Under the pieces are notes generated by a model. It was not told where the DNA came from and ran no database searches. It saw only the letters and a program-made list of their open reading frames with translations. A program made the translations under genes and the position numbers. A DNA stretch of 64,000 bases from Harmothoe impar (Eukaryota; Annelida; Polychaeta; Phyllodocida; Polynoidae), in assembly GCA_947462335.1 (NCBI GenBank), contig OX381705.1, forward strand, positions 1,426,001-1,490,000, given 5' to 3'. Below are positions 32,839 through 43,174 of this stretch, piece after piece. The stretch's first letter is position 1, and each line of letters starts with the position of its first letter.

Positions 32839-33120
32839 ATGTACAATTTCAGTATTAAGGAGCTCCCCCTTACCCCCCATATTATTTCCTCACCCCCACT
32901 CGAGACAATGGGTTATCCCACATCAACCCAACCACTGGACATCATTAAATTGAACAGGTCCATGGTAAACAGGCATTTATGTAACAAGTTAGTAAGTAAG
33001 CCTAAAAATGTGGATATATTGATTACCCCCCCCAAACCTTGGAAATGTGAGTTTCCCGTCGTGGCCGCAGCAGCTGGCAATAATACCATGTCTATGAATG
33101 GCAGGAGTACAATTGTTTGA
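32839..33120 (+). CDS. Small ORF (93 aa) overlapping the ORF2 start
   Basis: Starts with ATG at 32839 and ends at a TGA 23 bp inside ORF2, in a different frame. Around the ORF2 start the sequence is atgtctatgaATGG, so a ribosome finishing this frame could reach ORF2 by shifting or reinitiation. No domain is recognised. It may also be a chance frame. Confidence 0.3.
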   Translation: MYNFSIKELPLTPHIISSPPLETMGYPTSTQPLDIIKLNRSMVNRHLCNKLVSKPKNVDILITPPKPWKCEFPVVAAAAGNNTMSMNGRSTIV

Positions 33121-35986
33121 TAGGGACTGGGGCATAAATATTTGTCATCACAATATGCGCAGTCTTTCTGCAAATATTGAAGACCTAAGAATCCAAATGT
33201 TTGATTCTAATGTCCATTGTTTAACGGTATCTGAATCATGGCTTCATGAGGGAATTTCTGATAGTTATGTGGATATTGAAGGGTACAGCTATAACAGGTT
33301 TGATAGAATAAGAATAAATAAAAAGGACAGGTTGATGAAAGGTGGTGGCTTGGTTATATACGTTCGCCACGATGTGACAATATCATCAGCTCAATTTAAT
33401 CACCTAAATATCATAAACGACCATATTGAGATGCAATGGGTTGCTATAAAAAAGGGTATGACTAAGAGTTTGTTAGTGGTTAACATTTATAGGCCTAGAG
33501 AAGGGAAGGTTTCTGATTTTATAGACACCCTAAGTAAAGCTTATAAGCAAGTCGATAAACAGAAATATGATGAAGTTTATTTTCTGGGTGATTTTAATCT
33601 GAACACAAGAGTGCAGGACAATGAGACAGAAGCCCTTATAGGACATTTTGCTCAGTGGGGATGTACCCAATTGGTAACGGACATAACGCACATCAATCCC
33701 AATGGTGAGGATACTACCATTGACCTCTTATTTACTAACTCAAATGATGTATTTGCCAGTGGTGTAAAAGATACTAACATATGTGATCATAGGATGATAT
33801 TTGTTACAAGAAAACACCAAGCTGTTGTAAAGGTACCTATGACATTTGTTGGGAGATCCTACCGTAATTATAATAGAGACGACCTTATTTTAGCCTTTAG
33901 AAATGAAAATTGGGTGGACTTCTGGAATGCACAAGATGCTGGTATTGCATGGGACATTTTGACAGGTAAAATAATTAGTTTCTTGGATTATGTTTGCCCT
34001 GTAAAAGTCTATAACATTAAGCAGCAACGCAAGCCCTGGGTAGATAATCACTTAATGGACCTAATTATAGATAAGAAAGAAGCCCTTAAGCGCTACCATA
34101 GGACTGGCCTGGATGATGACTATAATATCTCTAATTATTTACAAAAATATTGCAAGGGTCAGCTGCGTAAGGCAGAAAGGGACTATCATAAGGACCAACT
34201 ACGTGTTAATGCTAACATCCCTAAGGAGTATTGGAAGAAAATAAATGATATTGTAAATCCCAAACAAAAGAATGTGGTCATAAACCTACTCGATGGCTTA
34301 ACAAAGGAGCCCATCGCCACAGGGGAAACTGCAACCTTTATAAATGAGTTCTTTGCTACCATAGGGCCCAAGCTAGCAGCACCTCTAGAGCAGGCATGGC
34401 AATATCATGGTGTAGAGGTTAATGCAGTAGCAGAACCATCCCCCTGTCATGTTGATGACATCATAAAACTTGCTAAGAAAATAAACATTAACAAGGGCTC
34501 TGGGGTTGATGGTATATCAGCAACCATTTTGAAAGATGTCTTTCTGGCTTTCCCGGAATTTATTGTAAAAATATTTAATTTAATCTTAACTACTAGAAGA
34601 TACCCGGTACAATGGAAAAGAGCCACCATCACCCCTTTGTTTAAAGGAGGTGATCCCTCTGACGTCAGCAATTTTAGACCCATTTCAATACTTCCGCTGC
34701 CTTCTAAATTAATGGAAAAAGTACTACATAAACAAATATCTCACCATATCGAAACCCATGACATTTTATTCCCGGACCAAGATGGTTTTAGAAAACATAG
34801 ATCAACTTTAGATAGCTTAGAAAAATTTACAGGAAAAATATATCAGGCCATAAACAATGAGAAATCAACTACAGCAATATTTTTAGATTTTAAAAAGGCT
34901 TTTGATACTTTAGACCACAAAATTCTGCTCAAAAAACTGAAAAAACTTGGTTTCGGTCCTGGCTTCTTGAAATTAATTGGGAATTATCTATTAAATAGGA
35001 CACAGCGTACTAAAGCAAACAATAGCATGTCACCTTATTTCCCGATCACCTGTGGGGTCCCACAAGGATCTGTACTAGGACCATTGCTATTTTTACTTTA
35101 TATAAATGATTTACATACGTGCTTAAAACACATGTCCTGCCAGCATTATGCTGACGATACTGTAATTTTTATTAGCCATGCCGAGGGAGAGGACGTCTCC
35201 AATAATATTTCTATTGATTTGAACGCCACCTTACTATGGTGCCAGGGCAATAAATTGTCACTAAATGCCAAAAAAACCAAACAGGTTACCTTTGGTACTA
35301 AGGCAATTATAAAGAAATGCCCAAAACCCCATATAACGCTCAATGGGGACCGTATACAGTCAGCGCAGGACTATAAGTACCTGGGCTTTATTCTAGATAA
35401 GGAACTCACTTTTAAGCAACATATAAGCCAGCTCAAGCGGAATACAGGACATAAAGTACTTATGCTAGGGAAGATTAGAGGTAAACTGGACGAAAAATCA
35501 GCTACCAAAGTACTTATAAACATGATCCTTCCTGCCTGTGAATATGGAGACTGCTTCTATAATACAGCACCTGACTATAGTTTGAAGTCCTTGCAAACCA
35601 CAATTAACCGTGGAGTCAAGAGTGTTTGCCACAAATTGCCAACAAAAAATGTTGACAAAATGCATAGTCATTTAAAATTGGGTAAATTAGCTGACAGACG
35701 TGAGATGCATATGAGAAAGTGTGCATTTGATTTTGCCATGAAAGATGCCAACATTGATGCAAGAGACATCAGGACCAGAAATCATGATGCCAAATTAATG
35801 ATTATGGACAGGGTTATAAATAATGCCTATAGGAAAAGCTACAGGTACCGCCTTGCTAGCACATGGAACGCTTTGGATGTCTCAATGAGAGATATTGATG
35901 ACTCAGCCAAATTCCAAACTGCTAATAAAAAAATGTACGCAGATAAGATAAATGCCCTCCCAAAACTGCTATTACACCCCGTGTAG
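33098..35986 (+). CDS. LINE ORF2: APE endonuclease and reverse transcriptase (CR1/L2-type)
   Basis: ATG at 33098, 962 aa, uninterrupted. N-terminal AP-endonuclease-like domain: NICHHNMRSLSANI, SESWLHEG, GGGLVIYVRHD, LGDFNLN (162-169) and CDHRM with Asp230/His231. RT from about 480: WKRATITPLFKGGDPSDVSN, FRPISILP, FLDFKKAFDTL with catalytic Asp597, CGVPQGSVLGPLLFLLYIND, and YADD at 684-687. The C-terminal part has no RNase H or zinc knuckle. The order EN-RT, and esterase upstream, fits CR1/L2/Crack-like LINEs. The endonuclease nicks target DNA and the RT copies RNA from the nick. All catalytic residues appear intact. It lies inside LTRs, which no standard LINE has. Confidence 0.95.
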   Translation: MAGVQLFDRDWGINICHHNMRSLSANIEDLRIQMFDSNVHCLTVSESWLHEGISDSYVDIEGYSYNRFDRIRINKKDRLMKGGGLVIYVRHDVTISSAQFNHLNIINDHIEMQWVAIKKGMTKSLLVVNIYRPREGKVSDFIDTLSKAYKQVDKQKYDEVYFLGDFNLNTRVQDNETEALIGHFAQWGCTQLVTDITHINPNGEDTTIDLLFTNSNDVFASGVKDTNICDHRMIFVTRKHQAVVKVPMTFVGRSYRNYNRDDLILAFRNENWVDFWNAQDAGIAWDILTGKIISFLDYVCPVKVYNIKQQRKPWVDNHLMDLIIDKKEALKRYHRTGLDDDYNISNYLQKYCKGQLRKAERDYHKDQLRVNANIPKEYWKKINDIVNPKQKNVVINLLDGLTKEPIATGETATFINEFFATIGPKLAAPLEQAWQYHGVEVNAVAEPSPCHVDDIIKLAKKININKGSGVDGISATILKDVFLAFPEFIVKIFNLILTTRRYPVQWKRATITPLFKGGDPSDVSNFRPISILPLPSKLMEKVLHKQISHHIETHDILFPDQDGFRKHRSTLDSLEKFTGKIYQAINNEKSTTAIFLDFKKAFDTLDHKILLKKLKKLGFGPGFLKLIGNYLLNRTQRTKANNSMSPYFPITCGVPQGSVLGPLLFLLYINDLHTCLKHMSCQHYADDTVIFISHAEGEDVSNNISIDLNATLLWCQGNKLSLNAKKTKQVTFGTKAIIKKCPKPHITLNGDRIQSAQDYKYLGFILDKELTFKQHISQLKRNTGHKVLMLGKIRGKLDEKSATKVLINMILPACEYGDCFYNTAPDYSLKSLQTTINRGVKSVCHKLPTKNVDKMHSHLKLGKLADRREMHMRKCAFDFAMKDANIDARDIRTRNHDAKLMIMDRVINNAYRKSYRYRLASTWNALDVSMRDIDDSAKFQTANKKMYADKINALPKLLLHPV

Positions 35987-36470
35987 ACATGGTAAGACAC
36001 ATGAGTGTAACCATAATTATTGGTATACAGCTGCAGGTTGAAACGCGACACCCCCCCCCCTCACATATACAAGAAAATGTTTGTTCTTATTACCTCAATC
36101 ATATATCCACATGTCTCGTACCCCTCCCCCTCCTTATTCCACTCCCAAACCCCCCCCCCCCCACTAACTTGGAGAACTTCTCCCTCCCAACCCCATCTCA
36201 CTCGCCCTCCAATTTACTCTATCTCTCCCCCCGGCCCCTCTACTATGCCCCCCTCTCTCCCCCTCAAAACACCCCCCCCATTTCCCTTCTACCCTCCCCT
36301 TATAAACGATAAATAACCTTTTTTCCCACCCCCCTTCAATATTCATCCCAAATGATCCAGACTGGTTTAGGCCTTATCTGGACATGCATATATTGTTGCT
36401 TTACATGACTTTACATCAACAAGCTTATAAAGTTTTTGTTTTTTTTCACGCCATACACCATTAGGGTGAT

Positions 36471-36521
36471 GGCGGCTCGTCTATGCCTACCCAATTAATT
36501 GGGAAGACATAGACGAGCGCC
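36471..36521 (+). other. Hairpin in the 3' region
   Basis: ggcggctcgtctatg (36471-36485) pairs with catagacgagcgcc (36508-36521) with one bulged G. Inside is cccaattaattggg, itself palindromic. A stable RNA structure is likely. Function unknown. Confidence 0.75.
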
Positions 36522-36669
36522 TTACTTGTGACTTTACATAAAGATAAGAAGATAATTACATTACACCTAATACCATCTAGGTGTACTGGATACTACATAA
36601 TCCGGGCCCGCGGCCTCTGTACGTTATTCAGTATAATAAACGGAATACTATACTATACTATACATTCTT

Positions 36670-36680
36670 AAGGGGGGTAG
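36670..36680 (+). other. Polypurine tract
   Basis: aaggggggtag immediately upstream of the right LTR, the usual place for plus-strand priming in LTR retrotransposons. Confidence 0.65.
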
Positions 36681-37227
36681 TGTAACGGGTTGACTATAAA
36701 GTCTAACTGTTATTGTTGTATATCTATTGTATGTTGTATGATGTAAGACAACACGGTTCTATTGTGTTTAATAACTGTTTTATTCATCTAACTAGTGTTG
36801 TCGGTTCGTTACATACACCGACTCCTCTAGTTCGGTTATCTATACGGTAGTGTACCGGTACCACCTTCGGTTACCGTCGGTAGTTGTTACATAAGCATTT
36901 TACATAACTAAACCTAACAGGTGGCGCTGCTAGTACGGTCACATGGCTATGCAGCGCTGTATATAAGACGGCTACTTCTCCATTGGAAGGCAGTCAGGTT
37001 TGGGACTGTCGTGACATGACCACCCTGTGCTCACGGGCTTAACTCTATGCTGTAGGGTTGCCCCACTGTATTATATATCTGTTCTGATCTTGTATATCCG
37101 CTGGTTATACTTGTACTATAATACACCAGAGTTACCTTTACAATAAAGTCGCCGTATATTAAAGTCTAATTTACCTTGTCTGGTTTTTGTACTCAAGTGT
37201 TACATACGTAGTAAGAGACCAACTACA
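36681..37227 (+). repeat. Right long terminal repeat (547 bp)
   Basis: Matches the left LTR with offset 8867, including TATA (36960) and AATAAA (37142-37147). It is followed by ATAC, the duplicated target. Confidence 0.93.
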
Positions 37228-37389
37228 ATACTATGCTGTTAATTTGCCATAACAGAAATCTATTTAATCTATTTTAAAGAAGAGTTCTGTACTTACTGCC
37301 CTGTCACTATATCCGTGCACATTGTCAGACACCCAGTCCCCTCAATGCAATAACTCAAAGACACAAAGAACGGCACTGCCCTCTATAGG
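37228..37389 (+). repeat. Right flank copy of the PLE, second part
   Basis: From atactatgctgttaa to gccctctatagg, matching 21631-21792. It ends one or two bases after a g/a difference. Beyond it the sequence (caggatggtaac) is unrelated to the left copy. Confidence 0.9.
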
Positions 37390-37429
37390 CAGGATGGTAA
37401 CTAGATTCAATGGGCTATGCCCTTTGTCA

Positions 37430-37612
37430 GTTGTTTGTCATCATGATGCATGAATGCAACCTTGGCGAGTAACTCACCAGGGCTGTATTGGCGTATGATG
37501 CTGACCCTCCAGAAGTGTCACAACCCCATAAAGTCGGCACGATGCTTGAATGCAGCGCATGACTACCAAGGGCATGATGCACTAAGGTATCATGCTGCCC
37601 TTAAAGAGTTAA
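37430..37612. mobile_element. Family A element
   Basis: catgatgcatgaatgcaacc, gagtaactcaccagggctg and the right end catgctgcccttaaagagtt. Confidence 0.7.
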
Positions 37613-38148
37613 CAGGATAAATAAGAGATGTATCGGTTAGACGATACACACTGAGAGTTATTACATGACAAAATTGTGTTTTGAATTAGGAAAATCATCT
37701 GTGGGTATTGGCGGTGTGACCAGGTTTTGCGTTCTAACGTGATACGCATAGAGAGCAAGCCGCACGAGCGGAGAGAGAGACAGCGCGGGGATCCTACCGG
37801 ACAATAGACGTGCTGATGCTGTGATTTTCATTATTAGTACTTTTATTATGAGTTTGAGATACATTATACTATCTTTTTCTCTAATTATTCATCTCGTTGA
37901 TTATATGTTTTAGTATTGCGAATTTGTTATTTGTCGCTATTTCAATAGTTTCACCTCAATAAAAGGTCATGTTGAATAAGGAGTTTATATATTAAAGAGG
38001 ATCAGGTGTATGTTGATATTCAATTTCAAGAGCACTACTTTTATACTTGATAACTCAATGCCTCTTAATTTAGATCCAAATCTGTTTTGATTTGATTTGA
38101 GACATCTATTAGCGGCAGCCTAGTATGCTGTTTGGGGTTGTTACATAA
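37613..38148. other. No recognisable feature
   Basis: AT-rich. Short minus-strand frame 37661-37864 has no support. Confidence 0.5.
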
Positions 38149-38552
38149 GGCAAAAAAAAAAAAAGTGTGTTTCAGGCAACATGGTCCAAAAATTTAGGGT
38201 AGGTAGGTCGGATTTTTTTTTTTTTTTTTTAAATATTGGAGGTACCTTGAATGAGTCGCGTACTGCCATATCGACTCGCGGGTCATTAAGACGACTCACC
38301 GATTCTTACTATAACTAGAGATATCATGAAATTATTGGACATTGTTGTTAATAATCAATTTCCTGAGGCTGGACAGTTAATTAGGCATTGATCTGTTCTT
38401 CCTAACCAAAAAATTGCTAAAATTTCCGAAAAATATGAAAATTTTGCGAAAAAAAAAAAAAATTCTCCAAAATTGGAAAAAAATGCGAGGGTCGGCCCTA
38501 TTTTGAAACTAGGGTCGGGTTGCCTGAAACACACCTTTTATTTTTTTTGGCC
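38149..38552. mobile_element. Family D element
   Basis: Starts ggcaaaaaaaa and gtgtgtttcaggcaac; ends gttgcctgaaacacacc and tttttttggcc. Contains gggtaggtaggtcgg. The centre (about 38230-38400) is longer than in other copies. Confidence 0.8.
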
Positions 38553-38749
38553 TAAATGACATTACTATATTTGTGATAATAGACAGATATGCTTAGTTTC
38601 CTCGTAGTCAATATACTTATAGTGTACATAGTCCATACTACTCTTTTTAGCATTTCATAAAATATAAATATAATCATGAAGATATTATGAAATACACTCA
38701 TTAAGTAAATGACATTGATCACTTACAACTAACACAGCCTTTCTCCTAA

Positions 38750-38800
38750 AACAACCCCCCCCCCCTCTCCACGATACCATGCCCCCCCCCCCCCCTGCGT
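38750..38800. repeat. Poly-C tracts
   Basis: Two C-runs (about 38754-38766 and 38781-38796). Confidence 0.9.
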
Positions 38801-38916
38801 GCTCCAACATAAAAAGAGAACAAAGAGGCCATGTTCAAAGGCTACCCCCATGTACCACTTCACTATGATGAGGTCTTTTGTTCTCAATACCAGCTGCCGC
38901 TAGAGCTACAGCGACA

Positions 38917-39162
38917 TGCCTTTGAGGACGGCATCATGCCTTAATGCATCATGCCCTTGGTCGTCAGCATGATGCATGAAAGCAGCCTTGGCAATAACTC
39001 GCCAGGGCTGCATTCAAGCAACATGCTGACCTTATGATGTTGAGACACTCTTGTAGGGTCAGCTTGATGCACCAATATAGCACCGGTGAGTAACTTGCCG
39101 GGGCTACATTGGTACATCATGATGACAGATGTCATCTTTTAGCAACATGTATCCTTAAAGTG
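38917..39162. mobile_element. Family A element
   Basis: gcctttgaggacggcatc at left, gtcatcttttagcaacatg and ccttaaag at right, with gcatgatgcatgaaagc core. A small separate inverted repeat (ggcattctcac/gtgagaatgcc, 39162-39246) follows immediately. Confidence 0.75.
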
Positions 39163-39524
39163 GCATTCTCACTGAGCCAATCCCACTCACACATCTAGTA
39201 CTGTTCTAGTCTACTATGTGGTTAAGTGTGAGTGGTGAGAATGCCCCTTTAAAGGGATATCTAACTGATGGCGTCCGCAGATACAACTGGACAACTTGTT
39301 CAGCACATTTCTTTGTTCCCAGTTCCCGCACTCACGTAGCACACCTGATATCACATACAGCAATCAGAGTGAGAGATTGGCCCCCGAAATAATAAAGCTC
39401 ACTATGCACGCTGGGTAAACTGGAGCTGCGGAGTTTTTGACCGAAGTTTGTGAATGGTGTCGTGGATAAGTCTCAGTGTTGGTGTCAAGTGTGAAAAGAG
39501 CTTGCCTCTAGAATTACTCTATTT

Positions 39525-39735
39525 TCTGACTCCCTTTCTAACTCCCTTTCTTACTCTTTTTCTGACTCCCTTTCTGACTCCTTTTCTAACTCCCTTTCTG
39601 ACTCTCTTTCGGACGCTTTTACTCTCTTTCAGACTCTCTTTCAGACTCTCTTTCAGACTCTCTTTCAGACTCTCTTTCGGACTCTCTTTCAGACTCTCTT
39701 TCAGACTCTCTTTTAGACTCTCTTTCGGACTGAAG
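39525..39735 (+). repeat. 12-bp minisatellite (gactctctttca)
   Basis: About 17 units of gactcNctttcN. The open frame over it encodes LSFR and LTPF repeats and is not a gene. Confidence 0.9.
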
Positions 39736-39894
39736 GTAGTCAGTACCTAACTTCCTTAAAAAGAGAGTCATGTGTCTCCCTTAAGTGAGTCCTGGTTTTG
39801 CCTCCAACATGACTCCCCCTTATGACTCCTTTCACAGAGTCTAACCTATATATGGTTGACTAAAAGCAAGTTTTGTTCAGGAAGGGGAGGCAAG

Positions 39895-41225
39895 CAAAGA
39901 GGATGGGAGGGGATGGTTGGAGAGGGGAGGGAGGGGAGGGCAGGGGAGGGGAGGGGAGGGAGGGGAGGGCAGGGGAGGCAAGGTAAGGCGAAGGGGGAGG
40001 GCAGGGCAGGGGTGGGGAGGAAGAAAAGCAAAGAGGAGGGGAGGAGATAGGAGGGGAAGGAACCAAAGAGGAGGGGAGGAGAGGGGAGGGCAGGGGAGGG
40101 AGGGCAGGGTGGGGCAGGGAAGGGAGGGAAGTGAAGCACAAAGAAGGGGAAGAGAGGGGAGGGGAGCAAGGAGGAGGGGACCAGAGCAGGAGGGGAGCGG
40201 AGGGGAGCGGAGGGGAACGGAGGGGAGCGGAGGGGAATGGAGGGGAACGGAGGGGAACGGAGGGGAGCGGAGGGGAGCGGAGGGGAGGGGAGCGGAGGGG
40301 AGCGGAGGGGAGCGGAGGGGAGCGGAGGGGAGCGGAGGGGAGCGGAGGGGAGCGGAGGGGAGCGGAGGGGAGCGGAGGGGAGCGGAGGGGAGCGGAGGGG
40401 AGCGGAGGATAGGGGAGCGGAGGATAGGGGAGCGGAGGATAGGGGAGGGGAGCGGAGGGGAGCGGAGGGGAGCGGAGGGGAGCGGAGGGGAGCGGAGGGG
40501 AGCGGAGGGGAGCGGAGGGGAGCGGAGGGGAGCGGAGGGGAGGGGAGCGGAGGGGAGCGGAGGGGAGCGGAGGGGAGCGGAGGGGAGCGGAGGGGAGCGG
40601 AGGGGAGCGGAGGGGAGCGGAGGATAGGGGAGCAGAGGGGAGCGGAGGGGAGCGGAGGGGAGCGGAGGGGAGGGGAGCTGAGGGGAGCTGAGGGGAGGGG
40701 AGCGGAGGGGAGCGGAGGGGAGCGGAGGGGAGCGGAGGGGAGCGGAGGGGAGCGGAGGGGAGCGGAGGGGAGCGGAGGGGAGCGGAGGGGAGCGGAGGGG
40801 AGCGGAGGGGAGCGGAGGGGAGCGGAGGGGAGCGGAGGGGAGCGGAGGGGAGCGGAGGGGAGCGGAGGGGAGCGGAGGGGAGCGGAGGGGAGCGGAGGGG
40901 AGCGGAGGGGAGCGGAGGGGAGCGGAGGGGAGCGGAGGGGAGCGGAGGGGAGCGGAGGGGAGCGGAGGGGAGCGGAGGGGAGCGGAGGGGAGCGGAGGGG
41001 AGCGGAGGGGAGCGGAGGGGAGCGGAGGGGAGCGGAGGGGAGCGGAGGGGAGCGGAGGGGAGCGGAGGGGACGTCAGGGGACGAGAGGGGACGAGAGGGG
41101 GCGAGAGGGGGCGAGAGGGGGCGAGAGGGGACGAGAGGGGACGAGAGGGGACGAGAGGGGACGAGAGGGGACGAGAGGGGACGAGAGGGGACGAGAGGGG
41201 ATGAGAGGGGACGAGGGGAAGGCAG
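39895..41225. repeat. GGGG-rich 10-bp minisatellite (agcggagggg)
   Basis: Irregular gggag repeats (39895-40190), then about 85 decamers agcggagggg (to 41070), then about 14 of acgagagggg. Long frames are open on both strands because 10 bp permutes all frames without stops; the proteins are pure repeats (ERRGAEGSGG; PLPSAPLRSP). Strong G-quadruplex potential on the plus strand. Confidence 0.97.
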
Positions 41226-42358
41226 GGGAAGGAATTGGGTAGGATATAGGGGGTAGAGCTCGGATAGTGAGTGAGTTGGATAGGGTAGGGAGGGAGGTAG
41301 TGGGGGGGGAGGGGGTGTGGGTAGGTTAGGGAGGTAGTGAGGGGGGTTGGGAGTGGATGTAATAAAGTTTGCACAGATGAGGATGCCAAACTTTGGGTAA
41401 CACTAACGCGTCGCTCGTATCGCGTCGCTCGTGTAGCCGATCTGCCCTGTCACCGGCATTATGGGAATCCACGCAACCAGAGGCCAACAACCTGCCGAAA
41501 AAACAAACACCAAATTCACTTTCGGCTTTATTGGTTTTGTTTTTGTGCGTCAAAAGCACAATAAACTTCAAAGGAGGTAGTGAAATAGGTTGGCCCTATG
41601 GCCGGGGAGGGGCGGGGCTGGGAAGGGGGGTGGGGGCACATGTCTCGGCTTCTCAACACTGCAGCCGCTCTCCATAAAAACGGCAGCCGATATTGAAAGG
41701 CATGAAAAAGGCATTACTGCTCATATTTATTTTAGAACACTTAAAGTATTAATAAATGCCAAAAGCGGCAAAAACTGGGTGATGGCTATTCATGTTAAAC
41801 CGACCTCATATGAGAAGAGGAGTATGGTGGTGGATGGGGGGGGGGAGGGGGGGAGTTGTTGTCCAACTTTCCCATACTTGGACGTGGGAAGCTGAGATCT
41901 CACCATACTGCTGCTGAACATTTGGGGGGGGGGAGGAAGTGCTCATCTTGATTATTTTGGAATTTCACTAACTCTTAATCTCCCTGTTCACAGACACTTT
42001 GAATTGGGAGTTTCGGTGTGAGAAATAAATATGAAGGTATTAAAATGCATCAAAATAAAGGGACAGAAGAAAAAGGGCAATAAAAGAGCACATTTATCAT
42101 AACTAGTGTTGTGGCGTGATCAGTGAGAGAAGTTTGTGATTTTAAAGTTTTATCTACAACTCTAAAATAACAGAATTGTTAGCCCAACGTTTTCTCATCC
42201 AAACCTATGATTGAGTTTAGCTCCATCCGTCACAGAGCACAGGGCCCACAACCCCCTCCCACCACCCCCACTAACAAATACTCTAAACTAATTTGTTTCA
42301 GGAAAGTCGCCTTTGATACCCTTTGTAAAACTCGCCTGTCACTCCTCCCTAGTCCTAG
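41226..42358. other. No supported gene; GC-rich then AT-rich spacer
   Basis: Contains G-runs near 41300, 41620, 41840 and 41925 and a short cgcgtcgctcgta doublet at 41408-41432. Short open frames show no domain. Confidence 0.5.
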
Positions 42359-42614
42359 TACACTGAAAAAGTAAACTTGTTGAAAAAGTAAACTTGTCGA
42401 TGTGACTAATCACTATCATGAAATAAACGAGTCAAAAGTTGTCTAACCTATCAGGTTACCATCCCACAAATAGAATCTGGGCTGGCACATTCCAAGTGGG
42501 TCTTCTATCTCAAGTTAGAAGACCCACTTCATTGTCACTTAGATGAGTTTTTGACTCGTTTATTTCATGACCGTCACTTTGAAGAGTCTGGAGACAAGTT
42601 TATTTTTTGAGTGT
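42359..42614. mobile_element. Family C element, complete
   Basis: Left end tacactgaaaaagtaaactt, right end aagtttattttttgagtgta: imperfect TIRs. Inner parts gttgtctaacctatcagg and aagtgggtcttctatc recur at 17.4, 18.1 and 43.9 kb. Confidence 0.8.
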
Positions 42615-42783
42615 ATCCTCATTTCAAAAACACTGAGTTAAGGGCAGCTTTTGAGCCTCTTGCAATGTCAGTGTCTTTTCCTGAAAAGCGAGTGTTTCCC
42701 CACAGGTACGCCGTATTTTTGCTGAAAAGCATTTGATGAAGGTGTCGCTTCAGGCTCTCCAAATGGCCTATCACAACCATGCT

Positions 42784-43012
42784 GGAGGCTCATTCAGAAC
42801 AACTGACGTGGTCGTAGGCAACTGGTGACGTGAAGAAACCTATTTGACGACCACTAGTAAAATTTTTCACAAGATTTCCTATACAAATATATGGAAAATA
42901 AATACAAATACCACATTTTGCCAGCCACAAATACACTCTTCAATTGCAAATATTGCAATATTGACGAAAGTCGCAATATGACGACTGACGAGTCTGTTCT
43001 GAATGAGCCTCC
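42784..43012. mobile_element. Family F inverted-repeat element
   Basis: ggaggctcattcagaacaac at left, gttctgaatgagcctcc at right; inner gaccactagtaaaattt and gacgactgacgag. Relatives at 51974, 52305 and 53791. Confidence 0.85.
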
Positions 43013-43174
43013 AGAGCTCATTGTAACAGGCCCTGCACGAACCTCCGTACATCTATTGTTGGGTCTCAATGTACAAAATTTAATGAACCCCGTTAGAGCT
43101 ATTACATGATGTGTCCCGCAGTGAATAGAAAGAGACAGCTGGGTGGCCGTCTGAGGAGACCTTATTGCATATGG

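Larger units (their letters stand above)
35987..36680 (+). other. 3' region between ORF2 and the right LTR
   Basis: Contains a C/T-rich tract (36047-36310), a strong hairpin (36471-36521), and, just before the LTR, the purine tract aaggggggtag (36670-36680), which suits a polypurine primer. No A-tail or simple 3' repeat of the kind that ends many LINEs is seen, so the LINE boundary cannot be fixed. Confidence 0.7.
27814..37227 (+). mobile_element. 9.4-kb unit with LTRs outside and LINE genes inside
   Basis: Outer structure: 547-bp LTRs starting TGTAACGGG and ending CAACTACA, ATAC on both sides (27810-27813 and 37228-37231), a PBS-like TGGTGCCGTGACC one base after the left LTR, and an aaggggggtag tract against the right LTR. 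The uninterrupted target, aaacatactatgctg, is still present at about 21637. Inside, all on the plus strand: a 124-aa ORF, an L1-ORF1p-like/NADAR ORF, an SGNH esterase-like ORF and an APE-RT ORF. No aspartic protease, integrase, RNase H or LTR-type RT is seen. Either a LINE jumped into a short non-autonomous LTR element or the two form one chimeric transposon. I see no LINE target duplication or A-tail at the inner borders. Confidence 0.88.

Noticed and set aside
27814..37227. Endogenous retrovirus or complete LTR retrotransposon
   Set aside because: No protease, integrase, RNase H, LTR-type RT or envelope-like gene could be found between the LTRs.
39860..41389. 509-codon minus-strand frame and 339-codon plus-strand frame
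   Set aside because: Pure translation of the 10-bp minisatellite; no non-repeat sequence and open on both strands.
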